This document shows, one piece after another, positions 1 to 8,063 of a stretch of DNA of 64,000 nt (positions are counted from its first letter, which is position 1; the number at the start of each line of letters is the position of its first letter). The translations under genes were made by a program, and so were the position numbers. The DNA lies in assembly GCA_041860225.1 (NCBI GenBank), contig CP151794.1:1364001-1428000 (forward strand), read 5' to 3'. The stretch comes from Magnimaribacter mokuoloeensis. GTDB taxonomy: Bacteria > Pseudomonadota > Gammaproteobacteria > Magnimaribacterales > Magnimaribacteraceae. The notes beneath the pieces are model-generated. The model worked only from the letters and a program-made list of their open reading frames with translations. It was not told where the DNA came from and made no database searches.

Positions 1-687
1 ATGGAGCTCTGGGAAGAAGCTTACGCTCCTTTTAACCTAATTCCTTTAGCAGGTGGGAATTCAGGGGTACAAATGGCAGGTTGGTTTAAGAAAGAAATCA
101 ATTCTTTGGATGACCTCAAGGGCCTCAAAATGAGAATACCCGGATTGGCGGGGGAAGTATTCACAAGAGCAGGCGCTGAAACAGTTACTCTTCCAGGTAA
201 TGAGATTTTTCTCTCCTTACAGCAGGGGGTAGTTGATGCTGCTGAATGGGTAGGACCATATAATGATCTTACCTTTGGATTCCACCAGGTTTCTGACTAC
301 TACTATTATCCAGGATGGCACGAACCCGGCTCTACTTTGGAAATTATCATCAATAAAGAAGCTTATGAGACCTTGCCCGATGACTTGAAAGCAATCATTA
401 AATACGCTGCTAAGTCCGCTAATCAAGAGATGCTTGATGAGTATACTGCAAGAAATAATAAGGCACTCACAGAATTAATCAAGAAACACAATGTGGATCT
501 TCGAAAGCTTCCAGATAGTGTTCTTATTGAACTTAAAAAGATAACAAAAGAAGTCATGGAAGATTTTATTGAGGATGATCCGATGGCACAAAAAGTTTAT
601 AAGTCTTATAACGAATTTAAAGAACAAGTTATCAACTATCACAGGATATCTGAAAAGGCCTATATTGATACAAGAGAGTTGGATTGA
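1..687 (+). CDS. TRAP transporter solute-binding protein (DctP/TakP-like), 5' truncated by window
   Basis: C-terminal 228 residues of a periplasmic solute receptor of a TRAP (tripartite ATP-independent periplasmic) transporter. Family members are about 330-370 residues and carry a signal peptide; neither is present, so the real start lies before the window and the ATG at base 1 is an internal Met. The visible part has the family's LKGLKMRIPG segment, whose Arg usually binds the ligand carboxylate, and a GVVDAAEWVGP segment. These resemble the mannitol/chloroaromatic or 2-oxo-acid (TakP) branch, so an organic-acid ligand is likely but not proven. The stop overlaps the TTG start of lipB. Permease genes for such a system lie 1.5 kb away on the opposite strand. 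Confidence 0.88.
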   Translation: MELWEEAYAPFNLIPLAGGNSGVQMAGWFKKEINSLDDLKGLKMRIPGLAGEVFTRAGAETVTLPGNEIFLSLQQGVVDAAEWVGPYNDLTFGFHQVSDYYYYPGWHEPGSTLEIIINKEAYETLPDDLKAIIKYAAKSANQEMLDEYTARNNKALTELIKKHNVDLRKLPDSVLIELKKITKEVMEDFIEDDPMAQKVYKSYNEFKEQVINYHRISEKAYIDTRELD

Positions 688-1298
688 ATAATTTAGAAAA
701 TAAAGATCTAGGCTTAACAGAATTTCTAGATGTCTGGAGGCAAATGCAGGCAGCTACAGACCAAAAGTCTGGTCAAGAAAAGGATGAGATTTGGTTTACA
801 GAACATTATCCTGTTTATACGTTGGGGCATGCTGCAACAGAAGAAAATATCATCTCAACAAACGATATTCAGGTAGTCAGAACTGATAGGGGCGGGCAGG
901 TAACTTACCATGGACCAGGACAGCTAATGATCTACTTTCTGCTTAATTTAAGAAGACTTAATTGGGGACCGAAAAAGTTAATTTGTGAAATGGAATCGCT
1001 AATCATAGATCTTCTAAAGCAATATGAAATAAATGCGTCAAGAAGAACTGGAGCTCCAGGAATTTATGTTCGAGATAAGAAGATAGCTTCTATTGGTTTA
1101 AAAATCAAAAGAGGATTTTGTTACCATGGTATTAGCTTAAACGTCGATATGGATATGAAGCCCTTTGATGGAATAGTAACTTGTGGAATCGACTCCCTGG
1201 AAGTAACTCAAATAAATGAATTTGCAGAAATTTCAATTGATGAAGTCAAAAGAGATTTCTTGCAGCTTATTAAGAGTCAAGGAGCTAGGGCAGCTTAA
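684..1298 (+). CDS. lipB: Octanoyltransferase LipB
   Basis: Transfers the octanoyl group from octanoyl-ACP to lipoyl domains, the first step of lipoate assembly, in the cytoplasm. The 204-residue product matches the family length and has the RGGQVTYHGPGQ motif (about residues 69-80), the catalytic Lys (K133 in the DKKIASIG segment) and the catalytic Cys (C167 in VTCGID). The start is a TTG overlapping the dctP stop by one frame. The stop overlaps the lipA ATG as TAATG, so the two genes are translationally coupled. The GcvH protein encoded near 34.4 kb is a likely substrate. Confidence 0.95.
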   Translation: MNNLENKDLGLTEFLDVWRQMQAATDQKSGQEKDEIWFTEHYPVYTLGHAATEENIISTNDIQVVRTDRGGQVTYHGPGQLMIYFLLNLRRLNWGPKKLICEMESLIIDLLKQYEINASRRTGAPGIYVRDKKIASIGLKIKRGFCYHGISLNVDMDMKPFDGIVTCGIDSLEVTQINEFAEISIDEVKRDFLQLIKSQGARAA

Positions 1299-2254
1299 TG
1301 GATAACTTAATACCAACAAAAACCATCAAAGAAAATGGTGTAATCGCCATTAAGAATGGGATTAAGCCTAATTCAAATAAGCTCATTCCAATAGAGAGAA
1401 AGCCTACATGGCTCAGAGTTAAGTCGCAAAACTCTTCGAAGTATAGAGAGCTTAAAGAAATTGTAGCCAATAAAAAGCTGCATACTGTTTGCGAAGAGGC
1501 AATGTGTCCAAATATTCAAGAATGTTGGAGCCATGGCACAGCAACTTTTATGTTACTGGGTTCTGTTTGTACCCGGGCCTGTAAATTTTGCGCTGTAGAT
1601 ACTGGCAATCCTAAAGGATTGCTCGATAAGGAAGAGCCACTTAAGGTTGCTAATTCAATATCTCATATGAACTTAAAGTATGCAGTTCTTACATCTGTAA
1701 ACCGGGACGACCTTGATGATGGAGGTGCAAAACATTTTGCAGATACTGTAAAAGCAATTAAGAAGAAAGCTCCTGAGGTCGTAATTGAGGCACTTGTCCC
1801 TGATTTTCTAGGAAATGAACAATCTATAGAAATACTTTTGGATTCTAAGCTAGAGGTTTTTGCACAAAACTTGGAGACAGTTAAACGACTTACAAAAAAA
1901 GTTCGAGATCCAAGAGCGGGATACGAACAAACACTTCAAGTTCTGGCTTACGCAAAAAAATACTCTCCTTCCATAATCACTAAGACGAGTTTGATGCTTG
2001 GTTTAGGCGAAACTGAAGAGGAGATTTTAGAATCCTGTAAAGATATTAAACAAGCAGGCGTTGATGTTTTAACATTGGGACAATACATGCGGCCAACCGC
2101 AAATCATTTACCGGTAGAAAGGTGGTATTCTCCTGAAGAATTTGAATACTACAGAAGGCTAGCTTTTGAATTTGGTTTTATTGAAGTGGCTGCAGGACCC
2201 ATGGTCAGGTCATCTTATAGGGCAGACAGGATAGCCCATCTCATTTCAACTTAA
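1298..2254 (+). CDS. lipA: Lipoyl synthase LipA
   Basis: Radical-SAM enzyme that inserts two sulfurs into protein-bound octanoyl groups to give lipoate. The 318-residue product has both iron-sulfur cluster motifs: the auxiliary cluster cysteines C65, C70 and C76, and the radical-SAM CxxxCxxC at C91, C95 and C98. The C-terminal RSSYRAD motif (about 304-310) supplies the serine ligand of the auxiliary cluster. It is coupled to lipB by a TAATG overlap. Its stop shares a TTAA with the convergent dctM gene, a 4-bp tail-to-tail overlap. The N-terminal 35 residues before PTWLR look variable. Confidence 0.97.
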   Translation: MDNLIPTKTIKENGVIAIKNGIKPNSNKLIPIERKPTWLRVKSQNSSKYRELKEIVANKKLHTVCEEAMCPNIQECWSHGTATFMLLGSVCTRACKFCAVDTGNPKGLLDKEEPLKVANSISHMNLKYAVLTSVNRDDLDDGGAKHFADTVKAIKKKAPEVVIEALVPDFLGNEQSIEILLDSKLEVFAQNLETVKRLTKKVRDPRAGYEQTLQVLAYAKKYSPSIITKTSLMLGLGETEEEILESCKDIKQAGVDVLTLGQYMRPTANHLPVERWYSPEEFEYYRRLAFEFGFIEVAAGPMVRSSYRADRIAHLIST

Positions 2255-3624
2255 CTACCGTAAACTGCTTCAGGCAAGGCAGTTACTAGCTCAGGAAAAA
2301 TAGCCAAAGCAATTAACACTCCCAACTGAATAAGAATAAAAGGGATCACGCCTCTATATATATCTTTGGTTGCAAGGCTATCTGGTGCCACCCCCCGAAG
2401 GTAAAAGAGGGCAAAGCCAAAAGGAGGGGTAAGGAATGATGTTTGGAGGTTGATGGCGATCATTATGCCTAGCCAGATTGGATCCACTCCAAGCATTAAT
2501 AGAGCTGGCCCAACAATTGGCACTACTACCAATGTGATTTGTATGAAGTCTAATATAAAACCCAATAAAAAAATGATAACCATTACAACTAGAACAGCAC
2601 CAAACGCTCCCCCAGGTAATTCAGCAAAGATACTTGTTATGAGATCGTCTCCTCCAAAGCCCCTAAAAACTAGTGAAAATATTGATGAACCCAAAAGGAT
2701 CATGAAAACCATAGCAGTTATTTCTGTTGTTGTTTCTACTGCTTCAGTTAAGTTCTTTCTGGTTAAGCTGCTTTTACTAATTGCCAGGAGAACTGCACCA
2801 AAGGCACCTACACCAGCAGCCTCAGTCGGAGTTGCTATGCCTAAAAGGATTGAACCCAGCACAGAGGAAATTAGAACAAAAGGAGGTAATAAAGAAGTGA
2901 GCATTATTTTCCATCTTCCCAAGACAATAGTTACTTCCTGAGATGGAGCCATTTTGGGTGAAAGGTAAGCCCTGATCACGACATATAGCGCATAACAGAC
3001 AACCAAAATTAGACCTGGAATAATTGCTCCCATAAAAAGATCTCCAACAGAAACCGTCCTTGCAGAAAAATTCCCTACGTTTAGTTGAGACTGTTGATAG
3101 GCTGCAGACAGAACGTCACCTAGTATGACAAGTGCTATAGAGGGTGGAATTATTTGACCTAAGGTTCCCGTAGCACAGATAGTCCCTGCTGATAAACTTG
3201 GATCATACTGTCTAGATAGCATGATGGGTAAGGAGATCAATCCCATCGCAATAACTGTTGCTCCTACTATTCCGGTACTAGCTGCTATCAAAGCTCCAAC
3301 AAATATTACTGATATCGCAAGGCTACCTCTAAAGCCTCCTATAACTTCTGCCATGTTGCTAAGTAGGTCTTGAGCTAAATTTGATTTCTCCAACAATACG
3401 CCCATGAAAACAAACAATGGCACGGCAACTAGAGTCATATTAGTCATATCTCCATAGAGACGATTAGGAATTGCGCCTAAGAAAGCTCCTTCAAAAGTCC
3501 CGGTTAATATACCTAACCCGGCAAAAATAAGGGCTGTACCAGCCAACGAAAAGGCAACTGGAAACCCTGCTAACAGAACAAGACAGATTACTCCAAACAT
3601 TAATAAAGGAATAAACTCAACCAT
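2251..3624 (-). CDS. dctM: TRAP transporter large permease DctM
   Basis: Large membrane subunit of a TRAP transporter, the Na+-coupled channel part. The product has 457 residues and about a dozen hydrophobic segments, with family-typical stretches such as TGIVGATVIAMG, GTLGQIIPPSIALV and GVGAFGAVLLA. Its start overlaps the end of dctQ by 8 bp, so the two subunits are coupled. The expected third component is probably the binding protein at 1-687, which lies on the other strand beyond lipBA. Substrate not assignable; the binding-protein subtype hints at an organic acid. Confidence 0.93.
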   Translation of the reverse strand: MVEFIPLLMFGVICLVLLAGFPVAFSLAGTALIFAGLGILTGTFEGAFLGAIPNRLYGDMTNMTLVAVPLFVFMGVLLEKSNLAQDLLSNMAEVIGGFRGSLAISVIFVGALIAASTGIVGATVIAMGLISLPIMLSRQYDPSLSAGTICATGTLGQIIPPSIALVILGDVLSAAYQQSQLNVGNFSARTVSVGDLFMGAIIPGLILVVCYALYVVIRAYLSPKMAPSQEVTIVLGRWKIMLTSLLPPFVLISSVLGSILLGIATPTEAAGVGAFGAVLLAISKSSLTRKNLTEAVETTTEITAMVFMILLGSSIFSLVFRGFGGDDLITSIFAELPGGAFGAVLVVMVIIFLLGFILDFIQITLVVVPIVGPALLMLGVDPIWLGIMIAINLQTSFLTPPFGFALFYLRGVAPDSLATKDIYRGVIPFILIQLGVLIALAIFPELVTALPEAVYGS

Positions 3625-4117
3625 TATTCTTGATAGTCAGATAAGACTTTAATATTTCGGATAAACTTTGTAGTGCAAGCAAAGTCGCTACAGCAATTAA
3701 TAAAGATTTTTGTATATATACAAATGGAAGGCCATCTGGCTCAGCAGAAACTTCCATTATTCGCCACGAAAATTCTACATATCCCCATGAATAAAGAAGT
3801 ATTACCCAGCAAACAGGTTGCAAGAAAATAATGTTACCAATCAAGTCAACCAATGCCTTTCGGGAGTCACTAAAACTCCTATAGAAAATATCTACTCTTA
3901 CGTGAGCTCCTCTTTTTAATGCAAAAGCGGCACCTAGAAGAAAGAGGCCACCATGAAGATATAAGACTACATCTTGTAAAAGTACAGATCCCATATCTAG
4001 CCCGTATCTCATGACAACCACAAGACAAGTCACTAGAACCATAATTGCTACGAACCAGGAACAAATCTTGCCTGTTATCTCTGAAAATTGGTCTAAATAA
4101 AAGCTTAATTTTTCCAA
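3617..4117 (-). CDS. dctQ: TRAP transporter small permease DctQ
   Basis: Small membrane subunit of the TRAP system. The product is 166 residues with four predicted membrane helices (roughly 18-36, 50-68, 92-112 and 134-152) and a conserved charged stretch, FALKRGAHVRVD, between helices 2 and 3. This is typical of DctQ of the mannitol/chloroaromatic type. It is first in a dctQ-dctM operon and diverges from the acyl-CoA dehydrogenase gene across only about 55 bp. Confidence 0.9.
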   Translation of the reverse strand: MEKLSFYLDQFSEITGKICSWFVAIMVLVTCLVVVMRYGLDMGSVLLQDVVLYLHGGLFLLGAAFALKRGAHVRVDIFYRSFSDSRKALVDLIGNIIFLQPVCWVILLYSWGYVEFSWRIMEVSAEPDGLPFVYIQKSLLIAVATLLALQSLSEILKSYLTIKNNG

Positions 4118-4172
4118 GGTTAATCTATTTTTTCTTAAAAGGTATTTGAATTATAATTATGGAGAGGTATTT

Positions 4173-5384
4173 ATGAACTTACAATTTACACAAGAAGAAC
4201 TAGATTTTCAAAAAGAAGTTAGAGACTGGATAAAAGACAATTATCCAGAGGACATGAAAGAAAGGTTTATGAATGCTCCTAATGGACATGTTACTAAAGA
4301 AGAGCATGTTAAGTGGCAGCAAGCACTCTATGCTAAAGGATGGGCAGGTGTAAATTGGCCTAAAGAGTATGGAGGGGCTGCATTTACCGCTTCTCAAAAA
4401 TATCTTTTTAGTAAAGAAATGGCTGCAGCAAGAGCTCCCGGATTTACAGCTTTTGGTATATCGATGGTTGCTCCGGTCATAATGGCATTTGGATCAGATG
4501 AACAAAAAAAGAAATATCTTCCAGATATCCTCTCTTCAAAAGTTTGGTGGTGTCAGGGCTACTCTGAACCTGGATCTGGATCTGATCTTGCATCATTGAA
4601 GACAAAAGCTGAAGATAAAGGAGATCACTATCTTGTTAATGGAGCTAAGACATGGACTACCATGGCTCAGCATGCGGATATGATCTTTTGCTTGGTAAGA
4701 ACCAGTCAAGAAGATATCAGACAGAAAGGAATTTCTTTCTTACTTATAGATATGCACTCAGAGGGAATTGAAGTTCAGCCTATCAATACATTAGACAATA
4801 CACCTATAGGTCATCACGAGGTCAATACTGTCTTCTTTGAAGATGTCAAAGTCCCCAAAGAAAACTTAATAGGGGAAGAGGGCAAGGGATGGACCTACGC
4901 AAAATACCTTCTTGAATTTGAGAGAGGGAACGGTTATTCCTCTGAGCTTTATCAACAACTACAACAAATTAAATTGAAAGCAGAAACTGAAGATTCGAGC
5001 GGGACAAAGTTATCAGAAGATCAGACCTTTAAAGAGTCCGTCGCAGAAATAGAAATACAAATAAATGCAATGGAAGCAACTGAGCTCAGGATCCTAGGCA
5101 GCTTAAGTGCTGGTCAAAATGTAGGCCCCGAGTCTTCTCTTCTTAAAACAAGAGGCACAGAAATCGGTCAAGCAATAACCGAGCTGGCTGTAGAGCTAGT
5201 CGGCTATTATGGTATTCCATTTAATAATCCTGGACCAGAAATAGGAAATAATGAACCTGCAATAGGAAGCAGATTTGCAAATACTGCTGCTCCAAGATAT
5301 TTTAATTATAGAAAAGCCAGTATTTACGCAGGTTCAAATGAGGTACAAAGAAATATTATGGCTAAGTTAGTTCTAGGTTTGTAA
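4173..5384 (+). CDS. Acyl-CoA dehydrogenase
   Basis: Flavoprotein that oxidises an acyl-CoA to the 2-enoyl-CoA. The ATG at 4173 is chosen because GGAGAGG (4161-4167) precedes it at good spacing and the product then begins MNLQFTQEELDF as in homologues; a TTG at 4146 would only add nine residues. The 403-residue product has family motifs: WCQGYSEPGSGSDLAS (flavin/substrate loop) and the C-terminal YAGSNEVQRNI. The Glu often used as base in that last motif is Ala here, so the base is probably the Glu in the LEFERG segment, as in isovaleryl- or long-chain enzymes. Chain-length preference is unknown. It abuts yaaA. Confidence 0.92.
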   Translation: MNLQFTQEELDFQKEVRDWIKDNYPEDMKERFMNAPNGHVTKEEHVKWQQALYAKGWAGVNWPKEYGGAAFTASQKYLFSKEMAAARAPGFTAFGISMVAPVIMAFGSDEQKKKYLPDILSSKVWWCQGYSEPGSGSDLASLKTKAEDKGDHYLVNGAKTWTTMAQHADMIFCLVRTSQEDIRQKGISFLLIDMHSEGIEVQPINTLDNTPIGHHEVNTVFFEDVKVPKENLIGEEGKGWTYAKYLLEFERGNGYSSELYQQLQQIKLKAETEDSSGTKLSEDQTFKESVAEIEIQINAMEATELRILGSLSAGQNVGPESSLLKTRGTEIGQAITELAVELVGYYGIPFNNPGPEIGNNEPAIGSRFANTAAPRYFNYRKASIYAGSNEVQRNIMAKLVLGL

Positions 5385-5387
5385 TTC

Positions 5388-6161
5388 ATGCTTGTTCTCG
5401 TTTCTCCTGCCAAGACTCTAGATTACGACAGTGAATTGAAGGTTGATGATTTTTCTGTAGCTTCCCATCTTTCAGATAGCGAACTTCTTGTAAAAGAATT
5501 AAAAAAGAAGAATCCTGAAGAACTTGCTTCGCTAATGGGGTTAAGTGAAAAGCTGTCCTTTCTAAATTTTGAAAGGAATATGAACTGGTCAAAGCCAACA
5601 AAACCAAGCAATACTGCAAGACAAGCTATATTTGCTTTTAAAGGTGATGTCTATCAAGGACTTGACGTAAATTCACTTTCGAAAGCTGATATAAATTATG
5701 CACAAAAGAATCTTTGTATTTTGTCTGGGCTCTATGGCATTTTAAAACCTTTGGACTTGATGTATCCATATAGGTTGGAGATGGGTACAAAAATGCAAAC
5801 TAAACGAGGAAAAAATCTTTATGAATTCTGGGGATCGAAGCTATCTAATCATATCAACGATTTATCTTCTGAAAATAAGTCAAAAGGGATTGTTAACCTA
5901 GCCTCAATGGAATACTTCTCTGCTATTAAAAAAGACGAACTTAATCTTCCCGTAATTAGTCCAATCTTTAAAGATTACAAGAATGGGAAATATAAAATTA
6001 TAAGTTTCTTTGCAAAGAAAGCTCGAGGTTCTATGGCTAGATTTATTGTCCAAAATAAAATCAAAAAGGTAGAAGGCCTTAATGATTTTAATTTAGACGG
6101 ATACAGTTATAGCAAAAATGATTCTGAGATAAATAAGCCGGTTTTCCTGAGGAAAAGTTAG
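5388..6161 (+). CDS. yaaA: Peroxide stress protein YaaA (DUF328/UPF0246)
   Basis: YaaA lowers free iron and protects DNA under peroxide stress in E. coli; it has been described as a DNA-binding protein. The 257-residue product begins MLVLVSPAKTLDY, the family signature, and contains the conserved LSGLYGILKPLDLMYPYRLEMG stretch and ARGSMARFIV. It follows the acyl-CoA dehydrogenase by three bases and is probably cotranscribed. Its stop shares TTAG with the convergent crotonase gene. Confidence 0.93.
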   Translation: MLVLVSPAKTLDYDSELKVDDFSVASHLSDSELLVKELKKKNPEELASLMGLSEKLSFLNFERNMNWSKPTKPSNTARQAIFAFKGDVYQGLDVNSLSKADINYAQKNLCILSGLYGILKPLDLMYPYRLEMGTKMQTKRGKNLYEFWGSKLSNHINDLSSENKSKGIVNLASMEYFSAIKKDELNLPVISPIFKDYKNGKYKIISFFAKKARGSMARFIVQNKIKKVEGLNDFNLDGYSYSKNDSEINKPVFLRKS

Positions 6162-7009
6162 ACCCCAACCTCGCCATCAAGGTATTTTCTTCTCGGTAGC
6201 ATATCCTCAAAATCAGGCTCTTTATTTTCAGCTTTTGCCTTGAAGGCTACAGACATCTCATCGCTTATGCCTACAGCTGTGTTCCATAGTGCAATATGAT
6301 TCAGGGCTTCTTCAATAGTATGATCTCTGCCATAGTTTAATGATTCTTTAGTTCCGGCTATAGCCAGGGGGCCTTTCGAAGCAATCTCCGAAGCGACTTC
6401 CATAACCTTTTCCATCATTTCTTCTTTTGTTTCATAGACCTCATTTACCAGACCATGTTTCATAGCCTCTTCGGGCAGAAATCTTCTACCTGTATAAGCC
6501 AACTCTCTAACAACTCCTTCCGGAATGAGCCTAGGAATTCTTTGCAAGGTTCCTACATCAGCAGCCATTCCAATATTTATTTCTTGTATGCAAAAGAAAG
6601 CATCTTTAGTGCAATATCTCATATCTGTGGCTGTAGCTAAGTCAACTCCTCCACCTACACAAGCACCTTGAATAGCAGCAATTACAGGAATCCTGGCTTT
6701 CTCTAAACAAGTGATGGTGTGTTGTAAGTCTAAAGTAACCCTGTAGCCAGACTCTTTTCTCATGCCCATATGGGCATTCGGTTGTTTTTCCGAAGGCGAA
6801 AAATTTGCTAGATCCATCCCTGCACAAAAATGTTTTCCTTCTCCTGACAGAACAATGACTCTTGCAGATGCATCATCTGAGATGCTTTCTACCAAGTGTG
6901 GAAGTTCAGACCAGAAAGCCTTATTCATAGAGTTGAATTCGTCTGGTCTAGACATTTTTATATGAGCTATTTTGTCTTTTATTTCTAAATCAAAACAAGT
7001 GTATTCCAT
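6158..7009 (-). CDS. Crotonase-family protein, delta(3,5)-delta(2,4)-dienoyl-CoA isomerase-like
   Basis: Crotonase-fold acyl-CoA enzyme of 283 residues. The oxyanion-hole segments are HFCAGMDL (60-67) and GACVGGGVDLATATDMR. The region EINIGMAADVGTLQRIP has Glu143 and Asp151 eight residues apart, the same spacing as the catalytic Glu/Asp pair of mammalian ECH1. The C-terminal segment GRDHTIEEALNHIALWN also resembles ECH1. I therefore favour a dienoyl-CoA isomerase of unsaturated fatty-acid oxidation over a generic enoyl-CoA hydratase. A good ribosome site (GGAG) precedes the ATG. The small ORF at 7027-7194 lies just upstream on the same strand. Confidence 0.88.
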   Translation of the reverse strand: MEYTCFDLEIKDKIAHIKMSRPDEFNSMNKAFWSELPHLVESISDDASARVIVLSGEGKHFCAGMDLANFSPSEKQPNAHMGMRKESGYRVTLDLQHTITCLEKARIPVIAAIQGACVGGGVDLATATDMRYCTKDAFFCIQEINIGMAADVGTLQRIPRLIPEGVVRELAYTGRRFLPEEAMKHGLVNEVYETKEEMMEKVMEVASEIASKGPLAIAGTKESLNYGRDHTIEEALNHIALWNTAVGISDEMSVAFKAKAENKEPDFEDMLPRRKYLDGEVGV

Positions 7010-7026
7010 TTTTTATCTCCGTATTC

Positions 7027-7194
7027 TTAGACTGTCTCAGCTAAATTAATGATTTCATCAACTTTTACTTTGAGCTGATCAACATGATCAAAAGCTTTGT
7101 TGTGTGGCATAACAACTTTTCTATCTCTGCTGAGAAGATCTAAGCCTTTTCTTAGTTCTTGAGCACTCTCTATTAATTTTTCTTTATTTTCCAT
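7027..7194 (-). CDS. Small hypothetical protein, 55 residues
   Basis: Short reading frame beginning MENKEKLIESAQELRKG and ending IINLAETV. It fills most of the gap between the crotonase gene and cysQ. The product is charged and helix-prone with no membrane segment or signal peptide. It lies 17 bp upstream of the crotonase start on the same strand, so it could be its first operon partner. The ribosome site is weak. No family recognised; support is only the open frame, codon use like its neighbours, and position. Confidence 0.5.
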   Translation of the reverse strand: MENKEKLIESAQELRKGLDLLSRDRKVVMPHNKAFDHVDQLKVKVDEIINLAETV

Positions 7195-7253
7195 ATTAAT
7201 TTTTTATATGTCTTTTGAGTGATATATTGTAGAAGAAAAGATAGATTCAAGAA

Positions 7254-8063
7254 ATGGAAGTTTCAAATTTAAAAGTAATCTCAAAAGAAGTTTTAAAAGC
7301 TGTAGATGCAGCTTCAGAAGAAGTAATGCAAATCTACAAATCTGATAGTTACGAAATTGAAGGCAAAATTGACGGATCTCCAGTTACACTTGCTGACAAG
7401 AGGTCTCATGACGTTCTTTCCTCTTCTCTTGCATCTATAGATCCAAATATTCCTATCTTGTCAGAAGAAGGCGATATACAAGACAACACCAAATCTTTAT
7501 TTTGGTTGATTGATCCCTTAGACGGCACTAAAGAATTTATTAATAAAAATGGAGAATTTACGGTTAATGTGGCTCTTATTGAAGAGGGGGTGCCTATTCT
7601 TGGCATCGTATCTGCCCCTGCTATTAAAGAGTGTTTTGTAGGTTTCAAGGGGCAGGCATTCAAGATATCAAATGGCAAAGAGATTGTGATAAATTCTAAA
7701 AAACAGACTAGAGATATTTGCTTGGTCACGGTCAGTAAGAGTCATAAAAGTGACAAAGACAACAACTTTATAGATTTTTGTAAAAAAGAATTTAAGAAAG
7801 TTGAGGAACTACCTACTGGAAGTTCCTTAAAGTTATGTCGAGTTGCGGAAGGTAAAGCTAATATTTACAGCAGAATGGGTCCAACTTATCAATGGGATAT
7901 TGCTGCAGGTCAAGCTGTGGTGGAAGCCGCAGGTGGTACTGTTTCTAATCTTGAGGGAAGGCCTCTGAGGTATGAATTTATATCAGAGAAAAAGAATCCT
8001 CTATTTTATTGTTCGGGAGACCCTTTATTTCCGTGGAAAAATATCTTCGATAAATTAGTCTAG
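7254..8063 (+). CDS. cysQ: 3'(2'),5'-bisphosphate nucleotidase CysQ
   Basis: Inositol-monophosphatase-fold enzyme that removes the 3' phosphate from PAP/PAPS, recycling the by-product of sulfate assimilation or coenzyme A transfer reactions. The 269-residue product has the metal-binding motifs in order: SPVTLADK (first Asp), ILSEEG, IDPLDGTKEF (Asp at 87 and 90) and WDIAAGQAVVEAAGG near residue 220. It overlaps the convergent quinone oxidoreductase by 9 bp. It diverges from the 55-residue ORF across a 59-bp gap with no promoter I would call. Confidence 0.92.
   Translation: MEVSNLKVISKEVLKAVDAASEEVMQIYKSDSYEIEGKIDGSPVTLADKRSHDVLSSSLASIDPNIPILSEEGDIQDNTKSLFWLIDPLDGTKEFINKNGEFTVNVALIEEGVPILGIVSAPAIKECFVGFKGQAFKISNGKEIVINSKKQTRDICLVTVSKSHKSDKDNNFIDFCKKEFKKVEELPTGSSLKLCRVAEGKANIYSRMGPTYQWDIAAGQAVVEAAGGTVSNLEGRPLRYEFISEKKNPLFYCSGDPLFPWKNIFDKLV

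Noticed and set aside
2450..2941. 163-residue plus-strand frame within dctM
   Set aside because: Antisense shadow of a well-supported membrane protein gene, no family features.
4152..4157. Perfect TATAAT just before the acyl-CoA dehydrogenase gene
   Set aside because: Transcription would begin inside or after the GGAGAGG ribosome site (4161-4167), and no -35 is visible at proper spacing.
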